Source: Duganella sp. CF458
GTDB taxonomy: Bacteria > Pseudomonadota > Gammaproteobacteria > Burkholderiales > Burkholderiaceae_D
Length of the DNA: 64,000 nucleotides
Assembly (NCBI RefSeq): GCF_900113115.1
Contig: NZ_FOOF01000020.1
Span: 1-64,000, forward strand
Direction: 5' to 3'
A program made the position numbers and the translations under genes. The notes under the pieces were generated by a model. That model was not told the DNA's origin and searched no databases. It saw only the letters and a program-made list of their open reading frames with translations. Below, one piece after another: positions 24,017 to 33,040 of the stretch; within the stretch, counting starts at the first letter, position 1, and every line of letters begins with the position of its first letter.

Positions 24017-24753
24017 ACGCACTCCACGCCGAAATCCTGCTGGTAGCGGCCATGGTGGGCCTCTACCTGTACGACTCGGCGCGGCTGCTGCATTCGAATG
24101 AAGGCGTGCTGGCGGCTACCCTGGGCGGCCGCTGGTCGCTGCATTTCGGCGCGGAGCATTACACCCTGCGCGGCAAGGAACCGTTCGTGCCGAATCCGCT
24201 GCTGCCGCACCGCCCGGTATTCCCGTTGCGCTGGAAGCAGCAGCTGCTCGCCGCAGCCCCTGCCGCGCAACGCTGGACGCCGCCGCCATTCGGCCCCTAC
24301 AAAGTGCTGGCGCCGTTTGTCTGGCTGATGGCACTGGCCCTGTTCGGCCTTATTCCTGCTGGCTTGTTTTCCCGCTACGGCAACCTGGCTATCGCGGCCG
24401 GCATCTTGCTGTTCTACGTCACCGCATTCCTTGCGCTGGCCTACGTATGGTTCAAACGCAGCGCCTTGAAGCTGACCGGCCGCCAGGTCGGCGCCCTCGC
24501 ATTCGAATCGCTGACCTGTCCACCGTTCGCCCTGAACCTGGTGCGCCATATCAGCTGGCACGCAGCGCCGTCCGAAGAACTGATCTCCGCCGGCCGCCGG
24601 CTGCTGCGCAAGGACGACTGGATCGCCACCTTGCCCGCCGTGATCAAACGCGTCGACAACGCCATTGAGTGGGAAAGCGAAGGCACGCCGCGTGCCCTGG
24701 CCCTGACCGAATACCAGGCATTACTCAACAGCGAACTGGGATCGGACAGCTGA
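24013..24753 (+). CDS. Hypothetical membrane protein following DUF2167
   Basis: 246 residues if started at TTG 24013, which overlaps the TGA of the DUF2167 gene (AATTGA) and gives a leader helix (ALHAEILLVAAMVGLYLY). The only ATG nearby is 24052, inside that helix. Two further helices near the middle (FVWLMALALFGLIPAGLF, LAIAAGILLFYVTAFLALAYVW) and a cytoplasmic C-terminal domain. No family recognised. The overlap suggests it partners DUF2167. Confidence 0.65.
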   Translation: MNALHAEILLVAAMVGLYLYDSARLLHSNEGVLAATLGGRWSLHFGAEHYTLRGKEPFVPNPLLPHRPVFPLRWKQQLLAAAPAAQRWTPPPFGPYKVLAPFVWLMALALFGLIPAGLFSRYGNLAIAAGILLFYVTAFLALAYVWFKRSALKLTGRQVGALAFESLTCPPFALNLVRHISWHAAPSEELISAGRRLLRKDDWIATLPAVIKRVDNAIEWESEGTPRALALTEYQALLNSELGSDS

Positions 24754-24845
24754 CGCGGAACTTTCTGCACTCGCCCCTGTCCAAGCTCAAAGCCTCCCAC
24801 CGCAAACTGCGGCAGAGTCTAACCACAGTCGAGCGGGAGGGTGCA

Positions 24846-25073
24846 ATGGACTACGAACCGAGAATCGTCAAGCTAGAGGTGACTGTGGATACTTTAAAGG
24901 AAGAGCTCACTCTTCTGCGAGGCAAAGTCGATGAACGATTTAACGAAATGCACGCAGAACAACTTCAGCTACGTAGAGACTTCGAAAAACTGATCTATTG
25001 GGTTGCTGGCCTGACAGTCACGAACTTGGTAGCGATCATCGGGTTGGTTCTGAAGGCTGCCGGCGTGTTTTAA
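24846..25073 (+). CDS. Small coiled-coil protein with C-terminal membrane helix
   Basis: 75 residues from ATG 24846, with GGGAGG 5 bp upstream. An amphipathic heptad region (RIVKLEVTVDTLKEELTLLRGK and on to about 48) is followed by one tail helix (WVAGLTVTNLVAIIGLVLKA). The organisation resembles tail-anchored haemolysin-XhlA-like or DUF1640-like proteins. Function unknown. Its TAA overlaps the convergent coq7 stop by 4 bp (TTAA). Confidence 0.65.
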   Translation: MDYEPRIVKLEVTVDTLKEELTLLRGKVDERFNEMHAEQLQLRRDFEKLIYWVAGLTVTNLVAIIGLVLKAAGVF

Positions 25074-25708
25074 ATGTAGTAGGTGGTTGAGGTCATTACC
25101 TTCGACATGGCCTTCATCGCTAGCTGGATCGGCAGCGGGGTTTTCTCAGCCCCCATGTCTTCCGCCGCTTTGCCATGCGCGATTTCATCAACGCGCATTT
25201 GCTCGACGATGGCGCGCGACTTGGCGTCCTGCGCTGGCAATCGGTCCAAGTGGCTGGCCAGGTGTGCTTCAACCTGGCGCTCGGTCTCCACCACAAAACC
25301 AAGGCTTTGCTTATCGCCCGCCAGTGCGGCGGCCGTGCCCAGCGCGTACGCGCCAGCATAGAACAGCGGATTCAGGAAGCTCGGTTGCGAGCCCAATTCC
25401 GCCAAGCGCTGCGCGCACCAAGCCAAGTGATCTTCTTCCTCTCGGCTGGCCTTATCGAAAGCCGCACGCGCCTCGTCGCTCCTGGCAAAGCGCGCCTGCG
25501 AGTTGTACAGTGCCTGCGCCATCACCTCGCCCACATGGTTCACCCGCATCAAGCCCGCGCTATGGCGGTGCTCCTGCTCCGTCATCTCCGCATCCGCCGC
25601 ATGCACCGCCGGATTCGGGCGCGATGCCGAGTGCACGCCAGCCAGCACACGCAAGGCCTTGTCGGCGCCAGTAATGAAACGGTCGAGAGGGTTATGGTAG
25701 CGGTTCAT
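25070..25708 (-). CDS. coq7: 2-polyprenyl-3-methyl-6-methoxy-1,4-benzoquinone monooxygenase (Coq7)
   Basis: 212 residues. Di-iron carboxylate hydroxylase of ubiquinone synthesis that performs the penultimate hydroxylation. The six iron ligands sit in recognisable blocks: HVGEVMAQALY, REEEDHLAWC, ETERQVEAHL and RVDEIAHG. Three hydrophobic helices explain its membrane association. Its presence indicates aerobic ubiquinone-based respiration. Confidence 0.95.
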   Translation of the reverse strand: MNRYHNPLDRFITGADKALRVLAGVHSASRPNPAVHAADAEMTEQEHRHSAGLMRVNHVGEVMAQALYNSQARFARSDEARAAFDKASREEEDHLAWCAQRLAELGSQPSFLNPLFYAGAYALGTAAALAGDKQSLGFVVETERQVEAHLASHLDRLPAQDAKSRAIVEQMRVDEIAHGKAAEDMGAEKTPLPIQLAMKAMSKVMTSTTYYI

Positions 25709-25753
25709 GGCGATCTATCCAGCTTGTTCGGAAAGCCACATTATAGGACTTCC

Positions 25754-26140
25754 TCAAGCGCGGCACACGCGCACTGCGATTCCCGATTGTTGCGCCAGCT
25801 CGACCGCATGACGGGTGCCTCGAGCACAGCCAGGTGTATCGAAGTCCGCATGGAACGCCAGCACCAAGTCCACGCCCATCTCGAGCATCCGCACGTTCAG
25901 GCCTTTCCAGCCTTCTCCCGGAAATGCCTTGTAATCGGCGCGGTTCTTTTTCATCGGAACGACCTCGAAGCCCAGCTCGCGGGCCACCGAAATCGCCACC
26001 GCATCAATACCTGGCGTATCGCCGGTAATGACTGTTCCAACCCTGCCCAGCGCGCTCAACTCGCGCCGGATCGCCTGGTCGTCATGCCATGTCGTGGCCC
26101 CCGTGATCAAAACGCGCACAGGACTCTCCGGCACGCCCAT
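25754..26140 (-). CDS. DUF2493 / YspA-type SLOG-fold protein
   Basis: 128 residues. VRVLITGATTWHDDQAIRRE at the start and ITGDTPGIDAVAISVARELG in the middle are the nucleotide-binding signatures of the cpYpsA-related SLOG proteins, thought to bind nucleotides or ADP-ribose derivatives in stress, toxin or phage contexts. The ATG overlaps the stop of the preceding gene (TAATG), so the two are translationally coupled. Confidence 0.8.
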   Translation of the reverse strand: MGVPESPVRVLITGATTWHDDQAIRRELSALGRVGTVITGDTPGIDAVAISVARELGFEVVPMKKNRADYKAFPGEGWKGLNVRMLEMGVDLVLAFHADFDTPGCARGTRHAVELAQQSGIAVRVCRA

Positions 26141-26586
26141 TACGAACCCTCGCGAAGAATACGTTGTTTTTCCAGCCAGTCGGCAACGGGGCCGCGGGCG
26201 TCGATCTTGGAGATATCCTTTGCCACGCCCAGGTTCAGGCCAAGCAGGAAGGGAATCGAATCCACCGGCACCTCCGGCAGGTAGTCGGCCATGGCGCGCA
26301 TGAAGCGCGGCGACTCCAGCACCTCCACCACCTTCGCGCCGCTCATGAACTGCAGGATGCTGGTCATGCTGTGCCCACCGCCAATCGAGCGGTACACGAA
26401 GCGGTTGAACGCTTTGTCCAAGGCCTTGAAGTCAAGCTGCTCCTTGGTCATCAGGCTGGCCAGGTAATACAGCCCGATCGCGGTGCGGAAAAAGCCGCTG
26501 GACTCGCTCGCCGTCAGGCCGCAACGGGTCACGGTCAGGATCTTTTCCTGCACTAGCGCGTCAAGTTTTGAATGGTGTACTTGCAT
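26140..26586 (-). CDS. Hypothetical protein (148 aa) coupled to the SLOG gene
   Basis: 148-residue, mostly helical, soluble protein without a domain I recognise. The middle SIGGGHSMTSILQFMSG and the end ARGPVADWLEKQRILREGS are its most distinctive parts. It overlaps the SLOG gene by 1 bp. The 225 bp upstream (26587-26811) hold no further ORF; a TACAAT at 26773-26778 could serve the plus-strand ABC gene. Confidence 0.65.
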   Translation of the reverse strand: MQVHHSKLDALVQEKILTVTRCGLTASESSGFFRTAIGLYYLASLMTKEQLDFKALDKAFNRFVYRSIGGGHSMTSILQFMSGAKVVEVLESPRFMRAMADYLPEVPVDSIPFLLGLNLGVAKDISKIDARGPVADWLEKQRILREGS

Positions 26587-26811
26587 TGCTAGGAACTATA
26601 TAGCAGTTTTGTCCAGATTTGTTCCTTGCGCGGGGGTATCAACCTTGTTACCCTTGAAACTTTAGTGCTAAACCAACGCCGAAAGCGCACTTTTCGTTCC
26701 CCGGAAAGTGCATCCTGGGGCGCTGAATGTGCGGGCTATCGCATGCGGGCAACCGATATGTCGCGCATTCAATACAATGCCATCATGTGAAAAGGGGTTA
26801 GCGGAGCCACC

Positions 26812-27705
26812 ATGCAATTGCGCATCAAGAATTTATCAAAGACCTATGCCAATGGGGTCGTCGCGCTCGACAATGTGTCGCTGACCATCCCGTCCGGCAT
26901 GTTCGGCTTGCTGGGCCCCAATGGCGCCGGCAAGTCGACCCTGATGCGCACCTTGGCCACCCTGCAGGAATGCGATTCCGGCTCGGTGTTTTTCGGCGAC
27001 CTCGATGTGCTGGATGAAAAGGACGACATTCGCCGCCTGCTGGGCTACCTGCCGCAGGATTTCGGCGTCTACCCGAAAGTCACCGCTTATGAAATGCTGG
27101 ATCACTTCGCGATCCTGAAAGGGCTGTCCAACCGGTCCCGCCGCCGCGAAGTGGTCGACGGCCTGCTGCAGCAAACCAACCTGTTTGAAGTACGCAACCA
27201 GCGCCTGGGCGGCTTCTCCGGCGGCATGCGCCAGCGCTTCGGCATCGCGCAAGCCCTGCTGGGCGACCCGAAACTGATCATCGTCGACGAGCCGACCGCC
27301 GGCCTGGACCCGCAGGAACGCGTGCGCTTCCACAACCTGCTGTCCGATATCGGCGAAGACCGCACCGTGATCCTGTCGACCCACATCGTGTCCGACGTGG
27401 CCGACCTGTGTGCAAATATGGCAATCATCAACAAGGGCCAGCTGATGGTGGCTGGCGCCACCCAGCAACTGATCGATGATGTGAGCTGCAAGATCTGGGC
27501 GCGCTTCATCGACAAGAAGGAGCTGGCCTACTTCCAGCAACGCCATGCCGTGATCTCGACCCGCCTGATGTCCGGCCGCACCCTGATCCACGTCTACAAC
27601 GACGACGATCCGGGCGACGGCTTCGAGGAAGCGCTGGGCGACCTGGAAGACCTGTACTTCGCGACCATCCTCGGCCGCCACGACGTCAGCAAAGCCTGCG
27701 ACTGA
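26812..27705 (+). CDS. ABC transporter ATP-binding protein
   Basis: 297 residues. Walker A GPNGAGKSTLMR (about 38-49), Q-loop PQDFG, signature GGFSGGMRQRFGIAQALL, Walker B LIIVDEPTAGLDP and H-loop STHIV; a C-terminal extension of about 80 residues. It lies 11 bp before the giant permease-peptidase gene and is its evident ATPase. Confidence 0.93.
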   Translation: MQLRIKNLSKTYANGVVALDNVSLTIPSGMFGLLGPNGAGKSTLMRTLATLQECDSGSVFFGDLDVLDEKDDIRRLLGYLPQDFGVYPKVTAYEMLDHFAILKGLSNRSRRREVVDGLLQQTNLFEVRNQRLGGFSGGMRQRFGIAQALLGDPKLIIVDEPTAGLDPQERVRFHNLLSDIGEDRTVILSTHIVSDVADLCANMAIINKGQLMVAGATQQLIDDVSCKIWARFIDKKELAYFQQRHAVISTRLMSGRTLIHVYNDDDPGDGFEEALGDLEDLYFATILGRHDVSKACD

Positions 27706-27716
27706 CCGGGGCCGCC

Positions 27717-30700
27717 ATGTTCGCCATCGCCCTCTTTGAAGCGAAACAGCGCCTGAAGCTGTTCTCGACCTGGGTCTACTTCGGCATGTTCCTGCTGCTG
27801 GCCGTCCTGTGGATGGCAGCTGCCGGCGGCGTGTTCAAGGAAGCCATCGTCAGCTTCGGCGGCCGCGTGTTCATCAACGCGCCGCGCTCGATCATGCTGA
27901 CCTCTTCCTTCCTCGGCTGCATGGGCGTGATCATCATCGCCGCCATGATGGGGCGCTCGGTGCAGCAGGACTTCGAGTACGAAACGCACCACTTCTTCTT
28001 CTCCGCCCCGATCCACAAGTTCCAGTACATGCTGGGCCGTTTTCTCGGCGCCTGGCTGGTGCTATGCGTGGTGTTTGCCTCGATCCCGTTGGGCGTATGG
28101 CTTGGCACGCAGGTGCCGGGCATCGATCCAGAACGCCTTGGCCCCTTCAATCTGCTGCACTACCTGCTGCCTTACGCGCTGTCGCTGCTGCCCAACCTGT
28201 TCATCTTCGGCGCCATTTTCTTCGTGCTGGCGGCGCTGACGCGGCGCATGCTGCCGGTGTACGTGTCGAGCGTGGTGATGCTGGTCGGCTATATCGTGGC
28301 GCCGGGCCTGGCGCGCGACCTTGACTACAAGACGCTGGCGGCGCTGATCGACCCCTTCGGCACCACCGCCGTGATCCGCCTCACCGAATACTGGCCGATC
28401 GCCGAGCGCAATGTACGCCTGGTGCTGCCGGAAGGCGTGTTCCTGCTGAACCGCGCGATCTGGTCTTCCTTCGCCCTGGTGGCGCTGCTGCTTGGCTACT
28501 GGCGCTTCCACTTCGTCAGCACGGTCGACAGCGGCGCCGCGGCGCGCACCGATAGCGACCTGCCGGCCAACCTGACCCAGGTTGCCGCTTCGACCAATGA
28601 GAAGCCGGACTTCAAGGCGCGCAGCCTTGGCCTGCTGCTGTTGCGTTTCAGCTATTTGAACCTGCGCGAGACCACCAAGAACATCTACTTCTTCGTCATC
28701 GTGCTGGCCGGCGTGCTGACCATGTTTGCCGGCTCGCTGGACATGGGTTCGATGTACGGCACCGGCACCTACCCGGTCACTTACCTGGTGCTGGAAATGG
28801 TGACCAACACCTTCTCGCTGTTCATGCTGGTGGTCACCACCTTCTACGCCGGCGAAATGGTGTGGCGCGAGCGCGAGCATCGCATGTCGCAGATGCTGGA
28901 CGCGCTGCCGGTGCCCAGCTGGCTGCCCATCCTGTCCAAACTGTTTGGCCTGATCGGGGTGCAGGCGCTGCTGCTGTTCATCGTCATGCTGGTCGGCATG
29001 TCGATCCAGCTGTTCCGCGGCTACTTCAACCTGCAGCCCGGCCTGTATTTCGAATGGCTGTTCACCGTGCAGCTTCCGGCCTGCGCCCTGATCGCCGTGC
29101 TGGCGATTGCCACGCAGGTGCTGGTGAACCACAAATACGTGGCCTATTTCGTGATGATCATCTACTACGTGGCCACCATCACCTTTGCCGCCCTGGGCCT
29201 GGACCATCCGCTGCTGATGTACGGGGTAACGCCGGAACTGCCCTACTCCGACATGAACGGCTTCGGCCACTTCATGGCGCGCGAACGCTGGTTCGAACTG
29301 TACTGGGCCGGCGCTGCCGTGATGCTGATGGTGCTGACCGTGGTGTTCTGGCCGCGCGGCACCAACGAAGAATGGCGCCAGCGCGTCAGCCTGGCGCGCC
29401 ACGCCCTGACGCTGCCGGTGCTGGGCGCCTTTGGCTTTGGCCTGGCCCTGTTCCTCGGCGCCGGCGGGGTGCTGACTTACAACCTGTGCGTCAACAACTT
29501 CAAGACCCCGTATGGCCGCGACTCCTTGCGCGCCGACTATGAGCGCAAGTACAAGCAGGTGCTGCAAGCGGCACAGCCGCGCATCGTCGACGTGCGCCTT
29601 GGCCTGGACATGTATCCGGAACAGCGCATGCTCAAAGTGAAAGGCTGGTACCAGCTCGAGAACAAGACCCGGCAGCCGATCAGCACCATCTACGTGCAGC
29701 AGGATACCGACGCCGACCTGCAGCCCTTGCAATTCGGCCGCAAGGCCTTCCGCGTGCTGAACGACACGGAGCTGGGCTTCTACAGCTATCGCCTGGAGCA
29801 GCCGCTGCAACCGGGCGAAAAGATCACACTGGACTTTGCGTTGAGCTACGAACCGAAGGGCATCTTCAACCTCGGCAAGACCACGCCGGTGATGAACAAT
29901 GGCACCTTCTTCAACAACACCGTGCTGCCGCACATCGGCTACCAGCGCCACGCCGAACTGACCGACCCACGCGACCGCAAGAAGCATGGCTTGCCGGCGC
30001 AGGAGCGCAAGCTGCCGCGCGACGATCCGAAAGGCTTGTCCAGCAACTACCTGGGCGCGGATGCCGACTGGGTCGGCTTTGAAGCGACGCTCGGCACTTC
30101 CGGCGACCAGACTGCCGTGGCGCCAGGCTCGCTGGTGAAGGAATGGCGCAAGAATGGACGCCGCTATTTCCACTACAAGATGGAGCAGCCGATCCTGAAT
30201 TTCTACGCCTTCCAGTCGGCGCGCTATGCGGTCAAGCATGACTGGTGGCAGGACGTGGGCATCGAGATCTACTACCAGCCCGGCCACGAATATAACCTGG
30301 ACCGCATGGTCAAGGGCGTCAAGGACTCGCTCGACTATTACACGCGCAACTTCAGCCCTTACCAGCACAAGATCGTGCGTATCGTGGAGTTCCCGCGTTA
30401 CGAGCGTTATGCCCAGTCGTTCCCGAACACGATTCCGTATTCGGAAGCAGTAGGCTTCATCGCCCGCGTGGACGACAAGAACCCGAAAGACATCGACTAC
30501 CCGACCTACGTCACCGCGCACGAAGTGGCGCACCAATGGTGGGCGCACCAGCTGGTGGGCGGCAACACGCGCGGCGCCACCGTGCTGAGCGAAACCCTGG
30601 CCGAATACTCCGCCCTGATGGTGATGAAGAGAAGTTTCGGCCCGCAACGCATGCGCCGCTTCCTGCGCTATGACCTGAACAAATACCTGTTCGGCCGCGC

Positions 30701-31289
30701 CACGGAAAACAAGAAGGAGCTGCCGCTGGCCGATAACGAAGACCAGGGCTACATCCATTACCACAAGGGCAGCCTGGCCATGTACCTGCTGGCCGATATC
30801 GTGGGCGAGGCCAAAGTCAATGAATTGCTGGCGGAGCTGCTGCGCAAGTATTCCTACCACGGCGACCCATATCCAAGCGTGACGGTGCTGGTGGATGGCC
30901 TGCGCCGCATCGTGCCGCCGGAGCAGGCCTACCTGGTGGACGACCTGTTCAACTCCATCGTCCTGTTCGACAACCGCATGGTGGCTGCCACCGCCGAGAA
31001 ACGGGCAGACGGCAGATACGATGTCACGCTGACCGTGCACGCGGCCAAGCTGCGCTCCGACGAACTGGGTGCGGAAAAGGAAATTCCGCTGCACGACCTG
31101 ATCGAGATCGGCGTCGACGACAAGGACGGCAATACCCTGCTGCGTGAACGCAAGCTGGTCGAGCGCAACGCATCGACCTTCAAAGTGGTCGTCAACGGCC
31201 GCCCGGCTAAGGCAGGCATTGATCCGGACAATAAGCTGATCGACCGCAAGCCGGACGATAACCTGGGCAATGTGGAAATCTCGCGCTGA
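27717..31289 (+). CDS. ABC-2 permease fused to an M1 aminopeptidase domain
   Basis: 1190 residues. The first about 590 contain two sets of six hydrophobic helices like two ABC-2 permeases in tandem. A last helix (ALTLPVLGAFGFGLALFLGAGGVL) leads to a large C-terminal domain of M1 type: an N-terminal beta domain from about 615, then HEVAHQWWAHQ (zinc His935 and His939, Glu936) and the third ligand Glu959 in SETLAEYSA, 19 residues after His939. By topology the peptidase should face the periplasm. The fusion is known in Proteobacteria and Bacteroidetes; its substrate is not known to me. Confidence 0.9.
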   Translation: MFAIALFEAKQRLKLFSTWVYFGMFLLLAVLWMAAAGGVFKEAIVSFGGRVFINAPRSIMLTSSFLGCMGVIIIAAMMGRSVQQDFEYETHHFFFSAPIHKFQYMLGRFLGAWLVLCVVFASIPLGVWLGTQVPGIDPERLGPFNLLHYLLPYALSLLPNLFIFGAIFFVLAALTRRMLPVYVSSVVMLVGYIVAPGLARDLDYKTLAALIDPFGTTAVIRLTEYWPIAERNVRLVLPEGVFLLNRAIWSSFALVALLLGYWRFHFVSTVDSGAAARTDSDLPANLTQVAASTNEKPDFKARSLGLLLLRFSYLNLRETTKNIYFFVIVLAGVLTMFAGSLDMGSMYGTGTYPVTYLVLEMVTNTFSLFMLVVTTFYAGEMVWREREHRMSQMLDALPVPSWLPILSKLFGLIGVQALLLFIVMLVGMSIQLFRGYFNLQPGLYFEWLFTVQLPACALIAVLAIATQVLVNHKYVAYFVMIIYYVATITFAALGLDHPLLMYGVTPELPYSDMNGFGHFMARERWFELYWAGAAVMLMVLTVVFWPRGTNEEWRQRVSLARHALTLPVLGAFGFGLALFLGAGGVLTYNLCVNNFKTPYGRDSLRADYERKYKQVLQAAQPRIVDVRLGLDMYPEQRMLKVKGWYQLENKTRQPISTIYVQQDTDADLQPLQFGRKAFRVLNDTELGFYSYRLEQPLQPGEKITLDFALSYEPKGIFNLGKTTPVMNNGTFFNNTVLPHIGYQRHAELTDPRDRKKHGLPAQERKLPRDDPKGLSSNYLGADADWVGFEATLGTSGDQTAVAPGSLVKEWRKNGRRYFHYKMEQPILNFYAFQSARYAVKHDWWQDVGIEIYYQPGHEYNLDRMVKGVKDSLDYYTRNFSPYQHKIVRIVEFPRYERYAQSFPNTIPYSEAVGFIARVDDKNPKDIDYPTYVTAHEVAHQWWAHQLVGGNTRGATVLSETLAEYSALMVMKRSFGPQRMRRFLRYDLNKYLFGRATENKKELPLADNEDQGYIHYHKGSLAMYLLADIVGEAKVNELLAELLRKYSYHGDPYPSVTVLVDGLRRIVPPEQAYLVDDLFNSIVLFDNRMVAATAEKRADGRYDVTLTVHAAKLRSDELGAEKEIPLHDLIEIGVDDKDGNTLLRERKLVERNASTFKVVVNGRPAKAGIDPDNKLIDRKPDDNLGNVEISR

Positions 31290-31320
31290 GATGCGCTGAG
31301 TTGCGCTAAGGTGCGCCAAG
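31281..31320. repeat. Four in-register 10-bp tandem repeats at the 3' end of the fusion gene
   Basis: TCGCGCTGAG, ATGCGCTGAG, TTGCGCTAAG and GTGCGCCAAG follow each other without gaps. The first contains the stop codon. Consensus NTGCGCTGAG. Confidence 0.8.
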
Positions 31321-31388
31321 GGTTAGGCAACGCACTTTGTGTCCCGCCCATGCTTGTTAAGCTTTCCGCAAATGAAAGCGAGGCAAAC

Positions 31389-31808
31389 ATGGGCATCCTA
31401 AGCAAGATTTTCCACAAGATTTTCCCGTCGTCGCATCAAGAGGCCGCCCCATCGCCGGCCTCTGGTGCGCCCTCTACCGCGCCTGGCGGGCCCGCCGCAA
31501 CGCCGGCGCCCATGCCGACCCAGCCTGCGCCGGCGCCCGCCGCAGTGGAGCCAGTCGACGTCGAAGCGATCCTCAATGCGAAAGCCGCCCAGGCCGGCCA
31601 GCCGCTGAACTGGCGCAGCTCGATCGTCGACCTGCTTAAGCTGCTGGACATCGACTCCAGCTTGCAGGCCCGCAAGGAACTGGCGCAGGAGCTGCACTAC
31701 ACCGGCGACACCGGTGACTCCGCCGCCATGAACATCTGGCTGCATAAGCAAGTGATGCACAAGCTGGAGGAAAACGGCGGCACAGTGCCCGCCGAGCTGA
31801 AGGGGTAA
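31389..31808 (+). CDS. DUF3597 family protein
   Basis: 139 residues from ATG 31389 (GAGG upstream). MGILSKIFHKIF at the start, a Pro/Ala-rich linker (about 20-58), then the conserved DUF3597 domain (VDVEAILNAKAAQAGQPLNW to the C-terminus with DLLKLLDIDSSLQARKELA). Soluble protein of unknown function. The distance to the fusion gene (99 bp) argues for its own promoter. Confidence 0.85.
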   Translation: MGILSKIFHKIFPSSHQEAAPSPASGAPSTAPGGPAATPAPMPTQPAPAPAAVEPVDVEAILNAKAAQAGQPLNWRSSIVDLLKLLDIDSSLQARKELAQELHYTGDTGDSAAMNIWLHKQVMHKLEENGGTVPAELKG

Positions 31809-31817
31809 AATGGCCGG

Positions 31818-32510
31818 ATGAATCCCATCCGACGCGCGCTTGCCGGCGCCTTACTGGCAACCTGCACCCTGCCGCTGCTGCCCTTGCATGCCGCGGACAA
31901 AACCTACGGCACCCACGGCATGGCGCTGTTCGGCGGGCAGGAAGGCTTGTATGCCTCCCACCTGCCGATGTTCCATGCGCCGCACGAGTACCAGGTCATC
32001 TTGCAAGTCCATATTGCCGATCCGGCCACCGATGCCGCCTTGCGCCAGCGCCTGGACGGCAAGGACGCGCTGTGGACCATCGACCCGGAGAAATTCGAGC
32101 TGAGCACCCTGGCGCCGGAAGCCAAGGCGCCGCGCAAGGAGTTCAAGGCCGATCTGGTGCAGGGCCATTTCGAACGGGGCGGCAGCACCCAGTACAAGCA
32201 TGCGAAGGTAGTGATCGACAAGGTGCTGGTATTCCGCCAGCTGGACGACAAGCCGGCCAACGCCAGCATGTCGCGCTACATGCAAATCGGCAGCGGCGCG
32301 CAGCGCTTCCTCGTCAAGGAAATTGACAGCCGCCCCGACTTCGACCATATCGTGTCTTACCACGCCGCCCCCGGTGCACCGACCGCTGCGGTCCAGGTGC
32401 GCAAATGGGGCTTGCAAGCCGCCGGCAACGACGCCCTGGCGATGGCGCTGAAAACCAAGATGGCTGCCATCGGCGGCACCATCTACTTCGAAACCGAAGA
32501 CCTGAAATGA
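31818..32510 (+). CDS. Hypothetical exported protein
   Basis: 230 residues with a Sec signal peptide (RRALAGALLATCTLPLLPLHAA). The mature part starts with YGTHGMALFGGQEGLYASHLPMFHAPHEYQ. This GTHGMALF...HLPMF pattern recurs in secreted proteins of Burkholderiales and Xanthomonads, to my knowledge without a function. The stop overlaps the next gene by 4 bp. Confidence 0.7.
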   Translation: MNPIRRALAGALLATCTLPLLPLHAADKTYGTHGMALFGGQEGLYASHLPMFHAPHEYQVILQVHIADPATDAALRQRLDGKDALWTIDPEKFELSTLAPEAKAPRKEFKADLVQGHFERGGSTQYKHAKVVIDKVLVFRQLDDKPANASMSRYMQIGSGAQRFLVKEIDSRPDFDHIVSYHAAPGAPTAAVQVRKWGLQAAGNDALAMALKTKMAAIGGTIYFETEDLK

Positions 32511-33040
32511 GCGTACCGCAGGCATACGAAGGGCTGTGGCGCCGCAAGGGCATCTGGCGTACCAACGGCAGCAGCGACCTGGTGACGCCGGTCTGGTGGT
32601 TCCAGGCCGCCGACTTCCATATCGACCTGCGCATACCGGTCGACCGCAAGGCCATGACAGGCTTCGCCGGCACCACGGTGGTCGAGGGCGAGCGCTGCGA
32701 ATGGCGCCCCGAAATCGCCTACCCCTTCGTCAGCCCGGAACTTGACGCGGGTTTCATGCGCTTCGACAGCGACGATGCGCTGCACGAGGCGGGCGTGGAC
32801 GGCAGTTACAAGGAAGATTGGTGGCGCGAAGCCGGCGGACCGGCAACGTCCAACCGCACGGTGCTGGAAGATGGCCGCATCCAGTATGAAATCGCCTGCG
32901 GCGAGTTCCTCGCGCGCGCAACGGGCAAGCCGCACAAGGCAGCCGACATCACGATCTGGCGCCAGACGCCGGGCGGGCCGTGGCGCATCATTGCATCCAC
33001 CACGGCGGCACGCGAAAACGTGATCGTCGAAACGCCTTAA
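32507..33040 (+). CDS. Hypothetical protein (177 aa)
   Basis: 177 residues from ATG 32507, overlapping the preceding stop (ATGA). Trp-rich, soluble, with repeated acidic beta-strand blocks (YEGLWRRKGIWRTNGSSD, WWFQAADFHIDLRIP). It suggests a lipocalin-like barrel, but this is only an impression. Convergent with the AstE-like gene, whose stop it overlaps by 4 bp. Confidence 0.65.
   Translation: MSVPQAYEGLWRRKGIWRTNGSSDLVTPVWWFQAADFHIDLRIPVDRKAMTGFAGTTVVEGERCEWRPEIAYPFVSPELDAGFMRFDSDDALHEAGVDGSYKEDWWREAGGPATSNRTVLEDGRIQYEIACGEFLARATGKPHKAADITIWRQTPGGPWRIIASTTAARENVIVETP

Noticed and set aside
28062..31319. A 1085-codon minus-strand ORF opposite the permease-M1 gene, and similar long frames opposite metH, topB and others
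   Set aside because: These are shadow frames typical of high-GC genes, rich in His/Arg/Val/Gln and lacking domains; the plus-strand genes carry all recognisable motifs.
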